A stretch of DNA of 64,000 nt from Rhizobium chutanense (lineage in GTDB: Bacteria; Pseudomonadota; Alphaproteobacteria; Rhizobiales; Rhizobiaceae): contig NZ_NWSV01000026.1 of the NCBI RefSeq assembly GCF_002531935.1, forward strand, positions 1 through 64,000, written 5' to 3'. Below the pieces are notes generated by a model, which was not told where the DNA came from, ran no database searches, and saw nothing but the letters and a program-made list of their open reading frames with translations. Of this stretch, positions 17,777 to 25,036 are shown piece by piece; positions within the stretch are counted from its first letter, which is position 1; every line of letters starts with the position of its first letter. Made by a program: the position numbers and the translations under genes.

Positions 17777-17825
17777 GGCGCGCTATTTAGTGGTTTTTGC
17801 CGTCGGAGGAAAGGGACTCTCGGCC

Positions 17826-17905
17826 TAAAGCGCGTCGCGCTTTAAGACTTCATTTTACGCATGTCTTTCTCGCGAAAACCGCGGCGCACTTTTGCGCGGC
17901 ATGCT
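17826..17905. repeat. composite intergenic repeat: 19-base palindrome plus repeat copy 2
   Basis: TAAAGCGCGTCGCGCTTTA (17826-17844) is a perfect palindrome. After 14 bases it is followed by the second copy of the CATGTC / CCGC-GC-CAC / GCATGC repeat (17859-17905), in the opposite orientation to the copy near 13600. It fills the gap between olsA and miaB. This looks like a mobile or REP-like rhizobial intergenic element. Confidence 0.6.
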
Positions 17906-18703
17906 CTAGACGACATTTCGACCGCGCAGGCTCGTATTGAGCAGGCTGCGGATGCGGGTGGCGATCGCAGCGCTGACCTCCTTGCGATTGGTGTCGGCGC
18001 GATATTCCACCGCCTCGCCGAAGGAGACCTCGGCATCGATCGCGCCGCAGCGCACGATGTCGAGAAGGTGCGGCAGCAGCTCGATATCCCCCGGCCAGGC
18101 GGCGAGCGGCCGGTGATAGCGCCCCATGGCGATGCCGTGCACCCGGGTATAGGCAATCGCCAGCGGCTGCACCACGACGGTTCCGGTCGGCGAATAAGGC
18201 ACCGCCATCGCCGCGGCGCCGAAGAGCGACGACTTGACCTCCAGCAGCCGATTGCCGTCCGAGGTCGTGCCTTCCGGAAAGAGCACGACGATCTCGCCGT
18301 CGGCCATGCGCCCGGCGATCTCGTTTGCCTGGTGACCGGTCCTGCGCTTCTCCTCGCGCACGACGAAGACGCTCTTCTGCAGCTTGGCAAGCGTGCCGAA
18401 GATCGGCCATTCGCTGACCTCGATCTTGGCGATGAAGGCGACGTCGGCAACCGAAGACATCACCATGATGTCAAGCCAGGACGAGTGGTTGGAACAGAGC
18501 ATCAGCGGCCGGCGCTCTTCCGGCCTGCCGGTCACGCGCACGCGGATGCCGAGGCAATAACAGACGATACGGTGCCAGAGGCGTGGGAGCCTGCGTCGCA
18601 GCCGCCAGTCGAAACGAAGTGCCAGCACCTGCAGCGGCATGAGCACGATGCTGACGGCAAGGATGACGACCGCAGCAAGGGTAATGCGCAGCCAGGCGAT
18701 CAA
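17906..18703 (-). CDS. olsA: 1-acylglycerol-3-phosphate-type O-acyltransferase, probable OlsA
   Basis: A 265-residue membrane-bound PlsC-family acyltransferase. Seen: an N-terminal hydrophobic segment (residues 8-28), the catalytic NHSSWLD (HX4D; His73, Asp78) and FPEGTTSDG (142-150). In Sinorhizobium the PlsC homologue beside miaB is OlsA, which acylates lyso-ornithine lipid to ornithine lipid; the same neighbour (miaB) here supports that name over a general PlsC. Its partner OlsB is encoded about 16 kb away. mur ends 27 bases upstream. Confidence 0.82.
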   Translation of the reverse strand: MIAWLRITLAAVVILAVSIVLMPLQVLALRFDWRLRRRLPRLWHRIVCYCLGIRVRVTGRPEERRPLMLCSNHSSWLDIMVMSSVADVAFIAKIEVSEWPIFGTLAKLQKSVFVVREEKRRTGHQANEIAGRMADGEIVVLFPEGTTSDGNRLLEVKSSLFGAAAMAVPYSPTGTVVVQPLAIAYTRVHGIAMGRYHRPLAAWPGDIELLPHLLDIVRCGAIDAEVSFGEAVEYRADTNRKEVSAAIATRIRSLLNTSLRGRNVV

Positions 18704-18730
18704 AGGCTGGTCTCCCGGGCGGCCATTGCT

Positions 18731-19159
18731 TCAGAGATCTTCCTTCTTCAGCGGGATGCCGTAAAGCTCCAGCCGGTGGTCGACCAGCTGGAAGCCGTGC
18801 TCGCGGGCGATGCGCTCCTGCAGCGCCTCGATCTCCGGCGAGCGGAATTCGATAACGGTGCCGGTCTTCAGGTCGATCAGGTGGTCGTGATGCTCTTCCG
18901 GCACGGTTTCGTAACGCGAGCGCCCGTCGCGGAAATCGTGGCGGGCGATGATGCCGGCATCTTCGAACAGTTTCACGGTGCGGTAGACGGTGGAAATCGA
19001 GATCTTCGCATCGACCTTCACCGAGCGGCGGTAGAGTTCTTCGACGTCGGGATGGTCTTCCGAACCTTCCAGGATGCGCGCGATCACACGGCGCTGCTCG
19101 GTCATGCGCATGCCGCGTTCGGTGCAAAGCTCCTCAAGGGTCTTGGCTACATCAGTCAT
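18731..19159 (-). CDS. mur: Fur-family regulator, probable manganese regulator Mur
   Basis: A 142-residue Fur-fold regulator: winged helix (residues 15-85, with SISTVYRTVKLFEDAGII) and a metal-binding dimer domain with EEHHDHLID (His90, His91, His93). The CxxC zinc pairs of classical Fur are absent (HLIDLKTG where E. coli has cysteines), as in alphaproteobacterial Fur/Mur. In R. leguminosarum and Sinorhizobium this protein represses the sitABCD manganese transporter rather than iron genes. It lies between rimI and olsA. Confidence 0.9.
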   Translation of the reverse strand: MTDVAKTLEELCTERGMRMTEQRRVIARILEGSEDHPDVEELYRRSVKVDAKISISTVYRTVKLFEDAGIIARHDFRDGRSRYETVPEEHHDHLIDLKTGTVIEFRSPEIEALQERIAREHGFQLVDHRLELYGIPLKKEDL

Positions 19160-19243
19160 CGCCCGCCTTTAGAGATATTTCGTGTTTCGACAACGCCGCG
19201 CGGCGCTTGCGCCGGCCTGCAGCTTGCCTCGCTGCAAAGGCAA

Positions 19244-19744
19244 CTACCGAAGAACGCGCTTCATGACAAGCGCTGTGGAGAGGGCGCCGTTTTCCTGCTT
19301 GTAATAGCCCTTGCGTTCACCGACTTTTTCGAAGCCGAGCTTGCGATAGAGGCCAAGGGCGGCCCTATTGCCGTCGTCGACCTCGAGAAACATGCTCTCG
19401 CCGCCGCGCGCGCGCGCTTCCCGCATTGCCGCCTGCATCAGCCGCCAGCCGAGGCCTGCGCGGGCCACCTTCGCCTGCACGGCGATCGTCAGGATCTCCG
19501 CCTCGCCGGCGACATGGCGGGCAAGGATAAACCCCGGAAGCGGCTTTTTCAGGATGGCATTGGTCTGGCGCGCGACGAAGCCGAACACGGTCTCCTGCGA
19601 CAGCAGGCTGTGGAATTCCCCGTCGCCCCAGGGCCGGGCGAAGCGCTCGCCGTGCAGGGCGGCGACATCGCGGCAATCCTCGCGCTCCATGGCGATGATC
19701 TCGAATTCCGGCTTCAGCGTCAGATAGGCTTCCAGCATGGTCAC
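19244..19744 (-). CDS. rimI: ribosomal-protein-alanine N-acetyltransferase RimI
   Basis: A 166-residue GNAT acetyltransferase. Acetyl-CoA binding lies in QAKVARAGLGWRLM (about residues 90-103), and LEVDDGNRAALGLYRKLGFEKVGERKGYY is the RimI/NAT-type C-terminal half with the Tyr that acts as acid. RimI acetylates ribosomal protein S18 in E. coli. Its ATG overlaps the tsaB stop by four bases (tsaB-rimI coupling is near universal). An alternative start two codons later cannot be excluded. Confidence 0.9.
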   Translation of the reverse strand: MTMLEAYLTLKPEFEIIAMEREDCRDVAALHGERFARPWGDGEFHSLLSQETVFGFVARQTNAILKKPLPGFILARHVAGEAEILTIAVQAKVARAGLGWRLMQAAMREARARGGESMFLEVDDGNRAALGLYRKLGFEKVGERKGYYKQENGALSTALVMKRVLR

Positions 19745-20403
19745 ACTCGTCGGGCGATCGCATACCCGGCCTGCGGCTTGGCATCGGGTCCGCGCAGATA
19801 AAGGGGCTTCGGCTTTCCGGAATCCGGGGAGGCGGCAGCACCGAGGCGCGCCACAATGTTGATCGGGAATCTGTTGGCGTGATCGCCCCCGGCGTCGGCT
19901 TTCAGGAGCGGCGTCGCCGAGCCGGTAATCTCGCCATCGAAGCCGGCAGCATATGCCTGGGCTTCCGCCACGCTGACCGCCCGCGGCTCATCGAGCGGCG
20001 AACCGTCGGCTGCAAAGGGCTGCAGGTAGATTTCGTCCCGCTTGGCGTCCATCGCCGCCAGCACCGCCCGCCCGGGCGTCTTCTCGCGCTGGGCCGATGC
20101 CATGACCTCGAGCGTGGTGACGCCGACGGCGGGCACATTGAGGGAAAGGGCAAAACCGCGGGCTGCGGCAACGCCGACGCGGATACCGGTAAAGGAGCCG
20201 GGGCCGATGGTGACGGCAAGGCGGTCGATATGAGAAAGCGCCAGTCCCGCCTGATCCAGCGCCCGGTCGACGATTCCGATCAGATGTTCAGCATGCCCCT
20301 TGCCGATCATGTCCGATGCCTCCCCCAGCACCGTATTCCTGCCGCTGTCATAAACGGCGGCAGCGCAATCCACACCTGCCGTGTCCAGCGCCAGAACGAT
20401 CAT
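19741..20403 (-). CDS. tsaB: tRNA threonylcarbamoyladenosine biosynthesis protein TsaB
   Basis: A 220-residue ASKHA-fold protein, the non-catalytic partner of TsaD in making t6A37 of tRNA. Seen: LALDTAG at the N-terminus, the HAEHLIGIVDRAL block and the VTIGPGSFTGIRVGVAAARG signature split around residue 70. TsaB lacks the TsaD metal site, as expected. Overlap with rimI points to one message. Confidence 0.94.
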   Translation of the reverse strand: MIVLALDTAGVDCAAAVYDSGRNTVLGEASDMIGKGHAEHLIGIVDRALDQAGLALSHIDRLAVTIGPGSFTGIRVGVAAARGFALSLNVPAVGVTTLEVMASAQREKTPGRAVLAAMDAKRDEIYLQPFAADGSPLDEPRAVSVAEAQAYAAGFDGEITGSATPLLKADAGGDHANRFPINIVARLGAAASPDSGKPKPLYLRGPDAKPQAGYAIARRV

Positions 20404-20490
20404 GCCATCAATTTCCGAATAAACTCTTGTCGCCTCTTCATAAATCCGCTTGGCCGAACGAGAGATGAACGGCCGACGGATTCAGGAATT

Positions 20491-21057
20491 TTAGGCGGCA
20501 ATCACTTCCTGCACTTCCGGAACGAAATGGCGCAGCAGGTTCTGGACGCCGTGCTTCAGCGTTGCCGTCGATGACGGGCAGCCGGCGCAGGAACCCTTCA
20601 TGTTCAGATAGACCTTGCCGTCCTTGAAGCCGCGGAAAGTGATGTCGCCGCCATCCTGGGCAACGGCGGGGCGCACGCGGGTTTCCAGAAGCTCCTTGAT
20701 GGTCAGCACGATCGATTCATCGCCTTCGTCGAAGAATTCGTCGCCGGCATCGGCGTCTTCGGAAAGGATGGAGGCATCGCCCATCACAGGCTTGCCGGAC
20801 ATGAAATGCTCCATGATCGAGCCAAGGATAGCCGGCTTAAGATGCTGCCATTCGGCATTGTCCTTGGAGACGGAAATGAAATCATAGCCGAAATAGACGC
20901 CGGTGACGCCGGGGATCTCGAACAGGCGGGCAGCCAGCGGCGAAGCCTCAGCCTCCTCGGCGCTGCGGAATTCGGCCGTGCCGTTTTCCATCACCACCTT
21001 GCCCGGCAGGAACTTCTGCGTGGCGGGGTTCGGCGTGGCTTCGGTCTGAATGAACAT
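20491..21057 (-). CDS. NifU-family iron-sulfur scaffold protein (Nfu type)
   Basis: A 188-residue Nfu protein that carries and hands over 4Fe-4S clusters. An N-terminal Nfu_N domain (residues 1-90, FIQTEATPNPATQKFLPG) is joined by an acidic linker to a C-terminal NifU domain with the cluster-binding CAGC (MKGSCAGCPSST). A GGAGA is placed for the start MFIQTEA; an ATG four codons earlier is inside it. This is a housekeeping Nfu, not the nif-cluster NifU. Confidence 0.93.
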   Translation of the reverse strand: MFIQTEATPNPATQKFLPGKVVMENGTAEFRSAEEAEASPLAARLFEIPGVTGVYFGYDFISVSKDNAEWQHLKPAILGSIMEHFMSGKPVMGDASILSEDADAGDEFFDEGDESIVLTIKELLETRVRPAVAQDGGDITFRGFKDGKVYLNMKGSCAGCPSSTATLKHGVQNLLRHFVPEVQEVIAA

Positions 21058-21163
21058 CTGCTTCTCCATGCGGCAGGCACAGGACCTCGGCCGTCTTTAG
21101 AATTCTTCAAAAGAAGATAAGCCCATTGCCGGTTCCATTCAAGAGATTTTTACTCAAGAATGA

Positions 21164-21655
21164 TCAGCAGAGGGCGTCGATTTCCTCGTTGGTCAAAGTA
21201 TCGGGCAGCACGGTGACCGGGATCGGAAATGCCGCGGCGCGGCCGGCGATCGACGAGACCAGCGGTCCCGGACCTTCCTTCGCCGAACCGGCGGCCAGAA
21301 CCAGGATCGCCACATCGCGGTCGTCCTCGATCACTGCGTTGATCTGTTCGGCCGCACCACCTTCGCGGATGACGATCTCCGGCTCGATGCCGATCGTCTC
21401 GCGCACGATCTGGGCGATCTTGGCAACGACGGCCTCCGCCTCCTCACGCGCCTCGGCCCGCATGATCGCCTCGACGCCGAGCCATTGCTGAAAATCCCCG
21501 TCGGGGATGACGTAGAGCAGCACCAGCCCGCCATTGGAATTCTTCGCGCGCCGGCCGGCATAATGGACAGCGCGCTGGCATTCCGGTGTCCCGTCGATCA
21601 CCGCCATGAATTTGCGGCGGTGACCTTCGAGCCGTGAGAGTCGTTTCGATACCAT
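21164..21655 (-). CDS. universal stress protein (UspA family)
   Basis: A 163-residue single Usp domain: FMAVIDGTPECQRAVHYA at the N-terminus and ILVLAAGSAKEGPGPLVSSIAGRA in the second half, where UspA proteins that bind ATP carry GxxG(x9)G(S/T). Here the glycine pattern is incomplete, so ATP binding is doubtful. It is separated from nfu and trpS by about 100 and 87 bases and may be a single-gene unit. Confidence 0.88.
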   Translation of the reverse strand: MVSKRLSRLEGHRRKFMAVIDGTPECQRAVHYAGRRAKNSNGGLVLLYVIPDGDFQQWLGVEAIMRAEAREEAEAVVAKIAQIVRETIGIEPEIVIREGGAAEQINAVIEDDRDVAILVLAAGSAKEGPGPLVSSIAGRAAAFPIPVTVLPDTLTNEEIDALC

Positions 21656-21742
21656 GGTGCGGACTCTGACACCCGAAGCGGAGAATTTGCAAGCCCAGTT
21701 TTTTTCTCTTCTCCCCCGGCGGCGGAGAAGAAGAGATCCACC

Positions 21743-22807
21743 TCAATAGAGGAAGCCGATGACGTCGCGCACTTGCTTCATCGTCACCTCGGCGCGTGCT
21801 CTCGCACGTTCGCCGCCCTTGCGCAGGATGGCGTCGATATGGCTGGTGTCGTCCATCAGCCGGCGCATTTCGCCGGTGATCGGCGCCAGCACGTGGATGG
21901 CGAGGTCGACCAGCGCCGGCTTGAAGACGGAGAACTGCTGGCCGCCGAATTCGGCAAGCACGTCGGCCTTCGATTTATCGGCCAGCGCCGCATAGATCGC
22001 CACCAGATTGTCGGCTTCCGGTCGGCCCTGCAGCCCGTCGATCTCGCTCGGCAAGCCGTCCGGATCGGTCTTGGCCTTGCGGATTTTCTTCGAGATGGCG
22101 TCCTCGTCGTCCATCAGATTGATGCGCGACAGGTCGGAGGGATCGGATTTCGACATTTTCTTGGTGCCGTCGCGCAGCGACATGACGCGCGGCGCCGGCC
22201 CGCCGATCAGCGGCTCGACCATCGGGAAATAGGCATGCACCGGCTCGTTGCCGACGGTGATGTCGACGCCGTAACCGGTCCTGCCGATATGCTCGGCATA
22301 ATCGAGGTTGAATTTCATCGCGATGTCGCGGGCAAGCTCCAGATGCTGCTTCTGGTCTTCGCCAACCGGCACATGGGTGGCGCGATAGACGAGAATGTCG
22401 GCGGCCATCAGGCTCGGATAGGCGTAGAGGCCGAGCGAGGCCTGCTCGCGGTCCTTACCGGCCTTGTCCTTGAACTGCGTCATGCGGTTCATCCAGCCGA
22501 TGCGGGCGACGCAGTTGAAGATCCAGGCGAGCTCGGCATGCTGCGGCACGGCCGACTGGTTGAAGACGATATGTTTTTCCGGATCGATGCCGGCGGCGAT
22601 GAAGGCGGCGGCGATCGAGCGCGTCTGGCTCGGCATGTCCTCATGCACCAGCTGGGCGGTCAGCGCATGCATGTCGACGACGCAGTAAATGCAGTCATTG
22701 CCGTCCTGCAGCGCCACGAAGCGGCGGATCGCGCCGAGATAATTGCCGAGATGCAGGTTGCCGGTCGGCTGCACGCCGGAGAATACGAGTTTCTTGAATT
22801 CGCTCAT
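21743..22807 (-). CDS. trpS: tryptophanyl-tRNA synthetase
   Basis: A 354-residue class Ic synthetase. Seen: GVQPTGNLHLGNYLGA (HIGH equivalent HLGN at about 19-22) and the KMSKS loop in GTKKMSKSDPSD. Length fits the bacterial enzyme. It lies 121 bases after a VOC gene and downstream of murJ and glnD on the same strand; a glnD-murJ-trpS order is usual in Rhizobiales. Confidence 0.97.
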   Translation of the reverse strand: MSEFKKLVFSGVQPTGNLHLGNYLGAIRRFVALQDGNDCIYCVVDMHALTAQLVHEDMPSQTRSIAAAFIAAGIDPEKHIVFNQSAVPQHAELAWIFNCVARIGWMNRMTQFKDKAGKDREQASLGLYAYPSLMAADILVYRATHVPVGEDQKQHLELARDIAMKFNLDYAEHIGRTGYGVDITVGNEPVHAYFPMVEPLIGGPAPRVMSLRDGTKKMSKSDPSDLSRINLMDDEDAISKKIRKAKTDPDGLPSEIDGLQGRPEADNLVAIYAALADKSKADVLAEFGGQQFSVFKPALVDLAIHVLAPITGEMRRLMDDTSHIDAILRKGGERARARAEVTMKQVRDVIGFLY

Positions 22808-22928
22808 GTCGTCCTCAATAGGCTGGTGGAGGGCCCACAGCTTCAGTTTGCTGCCTCGCAGCAGGGCTATTCGCCGATGTTGTCAACGCGGCGGCTTATG
22901 CACGGGCAATCGGTCGCAATCAAGGGGT

Positions 22929-23327
22929 TCAGGCCGCGGCATGCTCGATCAGATCGAAGCTGTTGCCGTAGGGATCGGCAAAGACCGCCACCGTACCGTA
23001 AACCTCGTGCCTCGGCTGCTCCAGAAAGCGCACGCCGGCGGCGAGCATGGCGGCATGGTCGCGGGCAAAATCGTCGGTCTTCAAAAAGAAGCCGACACGG
23101 CCGCCCGTCTGATTGCCGATCGCCGCCCGCTGCGCCGCATCTGCCGCCTGTGCCAGCAGGAAGGCCGCGCCATCACCACCGCGAGGCCTCACCACCACCC
23201 AGCGCTTGCCCTCCGGCTGGCGCTCGTCCTGGAGGCAATTGAAACCGAGGGCGTCGCAATAGAAGGCCTTGGCGCGGTCGTAGTCGTCGACGACGAGAGT
23301 GACGAGGAAAAGCGACTGGATCGTCAT
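22929..23327 (-). CDS. VOC family protein (glyoxalase-like)
   Basis: A 132-residue glyoxalase/bleomycin-resistance-like protein of the group that begins with a strand such as SLFLVTLVVDDYDRAKAFYCDALGF and ends with a VFADPYGNSFDLIE strand carrying a metal-ligand Glu. It is unlike the VOC protein at 3195-3620. It is wedged between murJ and trpS. Substrate unknown. Confidence 0.87.
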   Translation of the reverse strand: MTIQSLFLVTLVVDDYDRAKAFYCDALGFNCLQDERQPEGKRWVVVRPRGGDGAAFLLAQAADAAQRAAIGNQTGGRVGFFLKTDDFARDHAAMLAAGVRFLEQPRHEVYGTVAVFADPYGNSFDLIEHAAA

Positions 23328-23433
23328 GGGCGGCTCCGGATGGGGTTTTCTTGCGGAGGCTGCAGAAAAGGCAACGGAAATCGTGGTGCGGGCAGTTGAT
23401 AATATCCCTCGCTGACGTTGCTTCTCGCGGGCC

Positions 23434-25011
23434 TCACCCTTCCGTCTTCACCGGCTTGCGGTTGAGATTCCGCCTGATCATCCCGAGATCCGCCCCGCCG
23501 ATCAGGAAGGCGGCGGCGAAATAGACCAGCATGGAAATCGCAATCAGCAGGCCGAGCGTGCCGATCTTGGTCAGAAGCGGCGCGCCGGAAGCGAGCCAGG
23601 GCGCAAAATACTGCTTGAGGAAGAGGATCGCCGCGCCCATCACCGCTGCAGCGACGATCAGCAGGGCGGCGCGTTTTGCCAGCGCCCATTCCCAGGTCAG
23701 ATGGCCGCGGCGCAAAAGCGTGGTGAACAGCAGCACGGTGCTGATCCAGCCGGCGGTGGCTTCGGCAACGGCGATGCCGGGCGCGCCCATATAGGGGAAG
23801 AGGGTGAGCGCCGTGGCGCAGTTGGTCGCCACCGCGATCGCCGAAAAACGCATCGGCGTCTTGGTATCCTCGCGGGCGTAGAAGCCCGGCTGCAGCGCCT
23901 TGATCAGCACGAAGGCCGGCAGGCCGATGCCGTAGATCGCCAGGATCGCGCCGACGACGGCGGTGTTTTCCTGATGGAAGGCGCCGCGCTCGTAGAGCAC
24001 GCGGATGATCTCATCCGACAGGATCCAGAGCGCGAAGGCGGCGGGGATGGTCAGGAACAGCACGAATTCGATCGAGCGGTTCTGCAGGTTTCCGGCTTCG
24101 CGCAGGTTGCCGCCCTTCAGCGCCCGGGCAAGCTCCGGCAGCAGCACCACGCCGACGGCGACACCGACGACGCCGAGCGGCAGCTGGTAGATGCGGTCGG
24201 CATATTGCAGCGCTGCGATCGCGCCGTCGCGCGACGAGGCGATCGCTTGGCCGATCAGCTGGTTGATCTGGGTGATGCCGCCGGTCACGGCGGCCGGCAC
24301 CGCCAGGATCAGCAGCCGCTTGACGTTCGGGGTCATCTTCGGGAAACGGAAGCCGATGCTCATGCCGGCGGCAAGCACGCCGATATAGACGACGGCGAGC
24401 TGCAACACGCCGGCGGCAAGAACGCCCCAGGAGAGATACCAGGCCGTCGCCAGCGGATCGGCGCCGGTATAGAGCGCATAAAACAGCGCCGCGATCATCA
24501 CCACGTTGAGGAACACAGGCGCGATGGCCGCGGCGAAGAAATGATGCAGCGAATTCAGCATGCCGCTCATCATCGCCGTCAGCGACATGCACATCAGATA
24601 GGGAAACATCACCGCCGCCATGCGGATGGTGATCGAGAATTTCTCCGGATCGTCGGCAAAACCCGGGGCGATGACGAAGCGAACCAGGAGCGGCATGGCA
24701 AGCTCCATCACGATGGTGATGAGCAGCAGCACCGAAAACAGGACGCCGAAGACTTCTTCCGAAAAGCGCTTGGCGCCGTCCGTGCCGTTCGCCTCGATCT
24801 CCTTGGCGAAGAGCGGCACGAAGGCGGCGTTGAAGGCGCCTTCGGCAAACAGCCGGCGGAAGAGGTTCGGAAAGCGGAAAGCGGCGTAGAAGACGTCGGC
24901 CATCGGCCCGGTGCCGAGTGCGGCCGCCATCAGCGTTTCGCGGGCGAAGCCGAAGAGACGGCTGCCGAGGGTGGCGCCGCCGACGGTGGCGAATTTCTTG
25001 ACGAGACTCAT
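23434..25011 (-). CDS. murJ: lipid II flippase MurJ (MviN)
   Basis: A 525-residue polytopic membrane protein with about 14 membrane segments that moves lipid II across the inner membrane for peptidoglycan synthesis. The N-terminus carries TVGGATLGSRLFGFARE and the ADVFYAAFRFPNLFRRLFAEGAF block with the conserved arginines of the central cavity. It starts 25 bases after glnD and is likely cotranscribed. Confidence 0.96.
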   Translation of the reverse strand: MSLVKKFATVGGATLGSRLFGFARETLMAAALGTGPMADVFYAAFRFPNLFRRLFAEGAFNAAFVPLFAKEIEANGTDGAKRFSEEVFGVLFSVLLLITIVMELAMPLLVRFVIAPGFADDPEKFSITIRMAAVMFPYLMCMSLTAMMSGMLNSLHHFFAAAIAPVFLNVVMIAALFYALYTGADPLATAWYLSWGVLAAGVLQLAVVYIGVLAAGMSIGFRFPKMTPNVKRLLILAVPAAVTGGITQINQLIGQAIASSRDGAIAALQYADRIYQLPLGVVGVAVGVVLLPELARALKGGNLREAGNLQNRSIEFVLFLTIPAAFALWILSDEIIRVLYERGAFHQENTAVVGAILAIYGIGLPAFVLIKALQPGFYAREDTKTPMRFSAIAVATNCATALTLFPYMGAPGIAVAEATAGWISTVLLFTTLLRRGHLTWEWALAKRAALLIVAAAVMGAAILFLKQYFAPWLASGAPLLTKIGTLGLLIAISMLVYFAAAFLIGGADLGMIRRNLNRKPVKTEG

Positions 25012-25036
25012 GCGGATAGGCTCATGCGTGTGGGGC

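Noticed and set aside
21700..21735. terminator downstream of trpS
   Set aside because: A TCTTCTCC / GGAGAAGA stem exists, but on the trpS strand it is followed by A, not T; it is not a canonical terminator in the needed direction.
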